This document shows positions 62,186 through 62,340 of a stretch of DNA of 62,340 nucleotides, one piece after another. The position numbers and the translations under genes were made by a program. The notes beneath the pieces are model-generated. The model was not told the origin of the DNA. It was given only the letters and a program-made list of their open reading frames with translations, and did not search any database. This stretch comes from Nitrospirota bacterium (GTDB lineage Bacteria; Nitrospirota; Leptospirillia; Leptospirillales; Leptospirillaceae), in NCBI GenBank assembly GCA_021826965.1, contig JAKAYA010000009.1:1-62340 (forward strand). Direction: 5' to 3'. Every line of letters starts with the position of its first letter. Position 1 is the stretch's first letter.

Positions 62186-62340
62186 ATGGCGGCCAAGCTC
62201 AGAAGACGGGATATCGCAGTTGTCCGTCCGGACGTGGCCCGAAAGGCGGCCTTCGGAGCGGCTGTCGGAAACGCGATGGAATGGTTCGATTTCGGGATCT
62301 ATTCCTATCTGGCGGTGACCATCGGGCGGATTTTTTTTCC
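62186..62340 (+). CDS. ProP-like MFS transporter, C-terminus cut by window end
   Basis: About 51 residues are visible. A basic N-terminus is followed by [24 protein letters not shown], the first helix pattern of the metabolite:H+ symporter family (ProP, KgtP, ShiA). Beside the hydroxyectoine operon the most likely cargo is a compatible solute such as proline, betaine or ectoine (inference). ATG 62186 follows GGGGGA at about 6 nt; ATG 62180 is also in frame. Confidence 0.85.
   Translation, partial: MAAKLRRRDIAVVRPDVARKAAFGAAVGNAMEWFDFGIYSYLAVTIGRIFF

Overview
The window looks like a chromosomal segment of an acidophilic, Gram-negative member of the Nitrospirota, most probably Leptospirillum. 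This is inferred from gene content. A complete actinobacterial-type Pup-proteasome locus sits beside clear outer-membrane genes (beta-barrels, lipoproteins, a TolC-like protein, an RND pump). A full hydroxyectoine operon, copper export, and cyclic-di-GMP and two-component signalling genes are also present. DNA is GC-rich, genes are dense, and many neighbours share ATGA or GTGA stop/start overlaps. I saw no rRNA, tRNA, CRISPR array, insertion sequence, integrase or phage gene.

Layout. 1-8701 is mainly minus strand: a ClpP-class membrane protease with a coupled membrane protein, ruvCAB behind an HtrA protease, a histidine kinase and receiver protein, and a gamma-class carbonic anhydrase-like protein; a small beta-barrel gene (1608-2339) lies on the plus strand. 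8820-15499 is plus strand: a HAD hydrolase, an outer-membrane protein behind a CRP-type site and a structured leader, a Ycf48-like beta-propeller protein behind a near-consensus promoter, and a coupled run of a DsrE/F/H-like trio plus two orphan oligopeptide-type ABC permeases. 15519-18382 holds a degenerate GGDEF-like protein, a Cys/Met-metabolism PLP enzyme and a DUF2231 protein. 18808-23690 is an ammonium-uptake block: porin, Amt, PII protein, second Amt. 23767-36665 is mixed: CopA, a YkuI-like EAL protein, cytochrome b, a secreted PLD nuclease with a barrel protein, thioredoxin 2, an M1 aminopeptidase, a YHS-LOG fusion, YnfA, UvrB and a DUF4321 protein.

36948-44410 is an ArsR-controlled RND efflux operon followed by a DUF2892 protein and a zinc alcohol dehydrogenase. 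45188-46923 encodes a small protein, a FlgO-like lipoprotein and a prohibitin-like lipoprotein, followed by a Bcp peroxiredoxin. 47674-54777 is the proteasome operon (ATPase, Dop, Pup, beta, alpha, PafA and one unknown membrane-anchored protein) behind a good promoter. 54806-56892 holds a coupled cation-exchanger-like protein and MFS transporter. 57199-58175 has two small exported or membrane proteins. 58212-61479 is ectABCD. A 0.7-kb AT-rich gap leads to a ProP-like MFS transporter cut by the window end.

The common theme is life in acid, metal-rich, osmotically stressful water: protein quality control (HtrA, proteasome, aminopeptidase), metal and toxin export, compatible solute synthesis, and nitrogen scavenging. 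The most interesting unexplained items are the unknown gene fused to the proteasome operon, the DsrE-like trio joined to orphan permeases, a PII protein lacking the uridylylation tyrosine, and the structured leaders of two outer-membrane protein genes.
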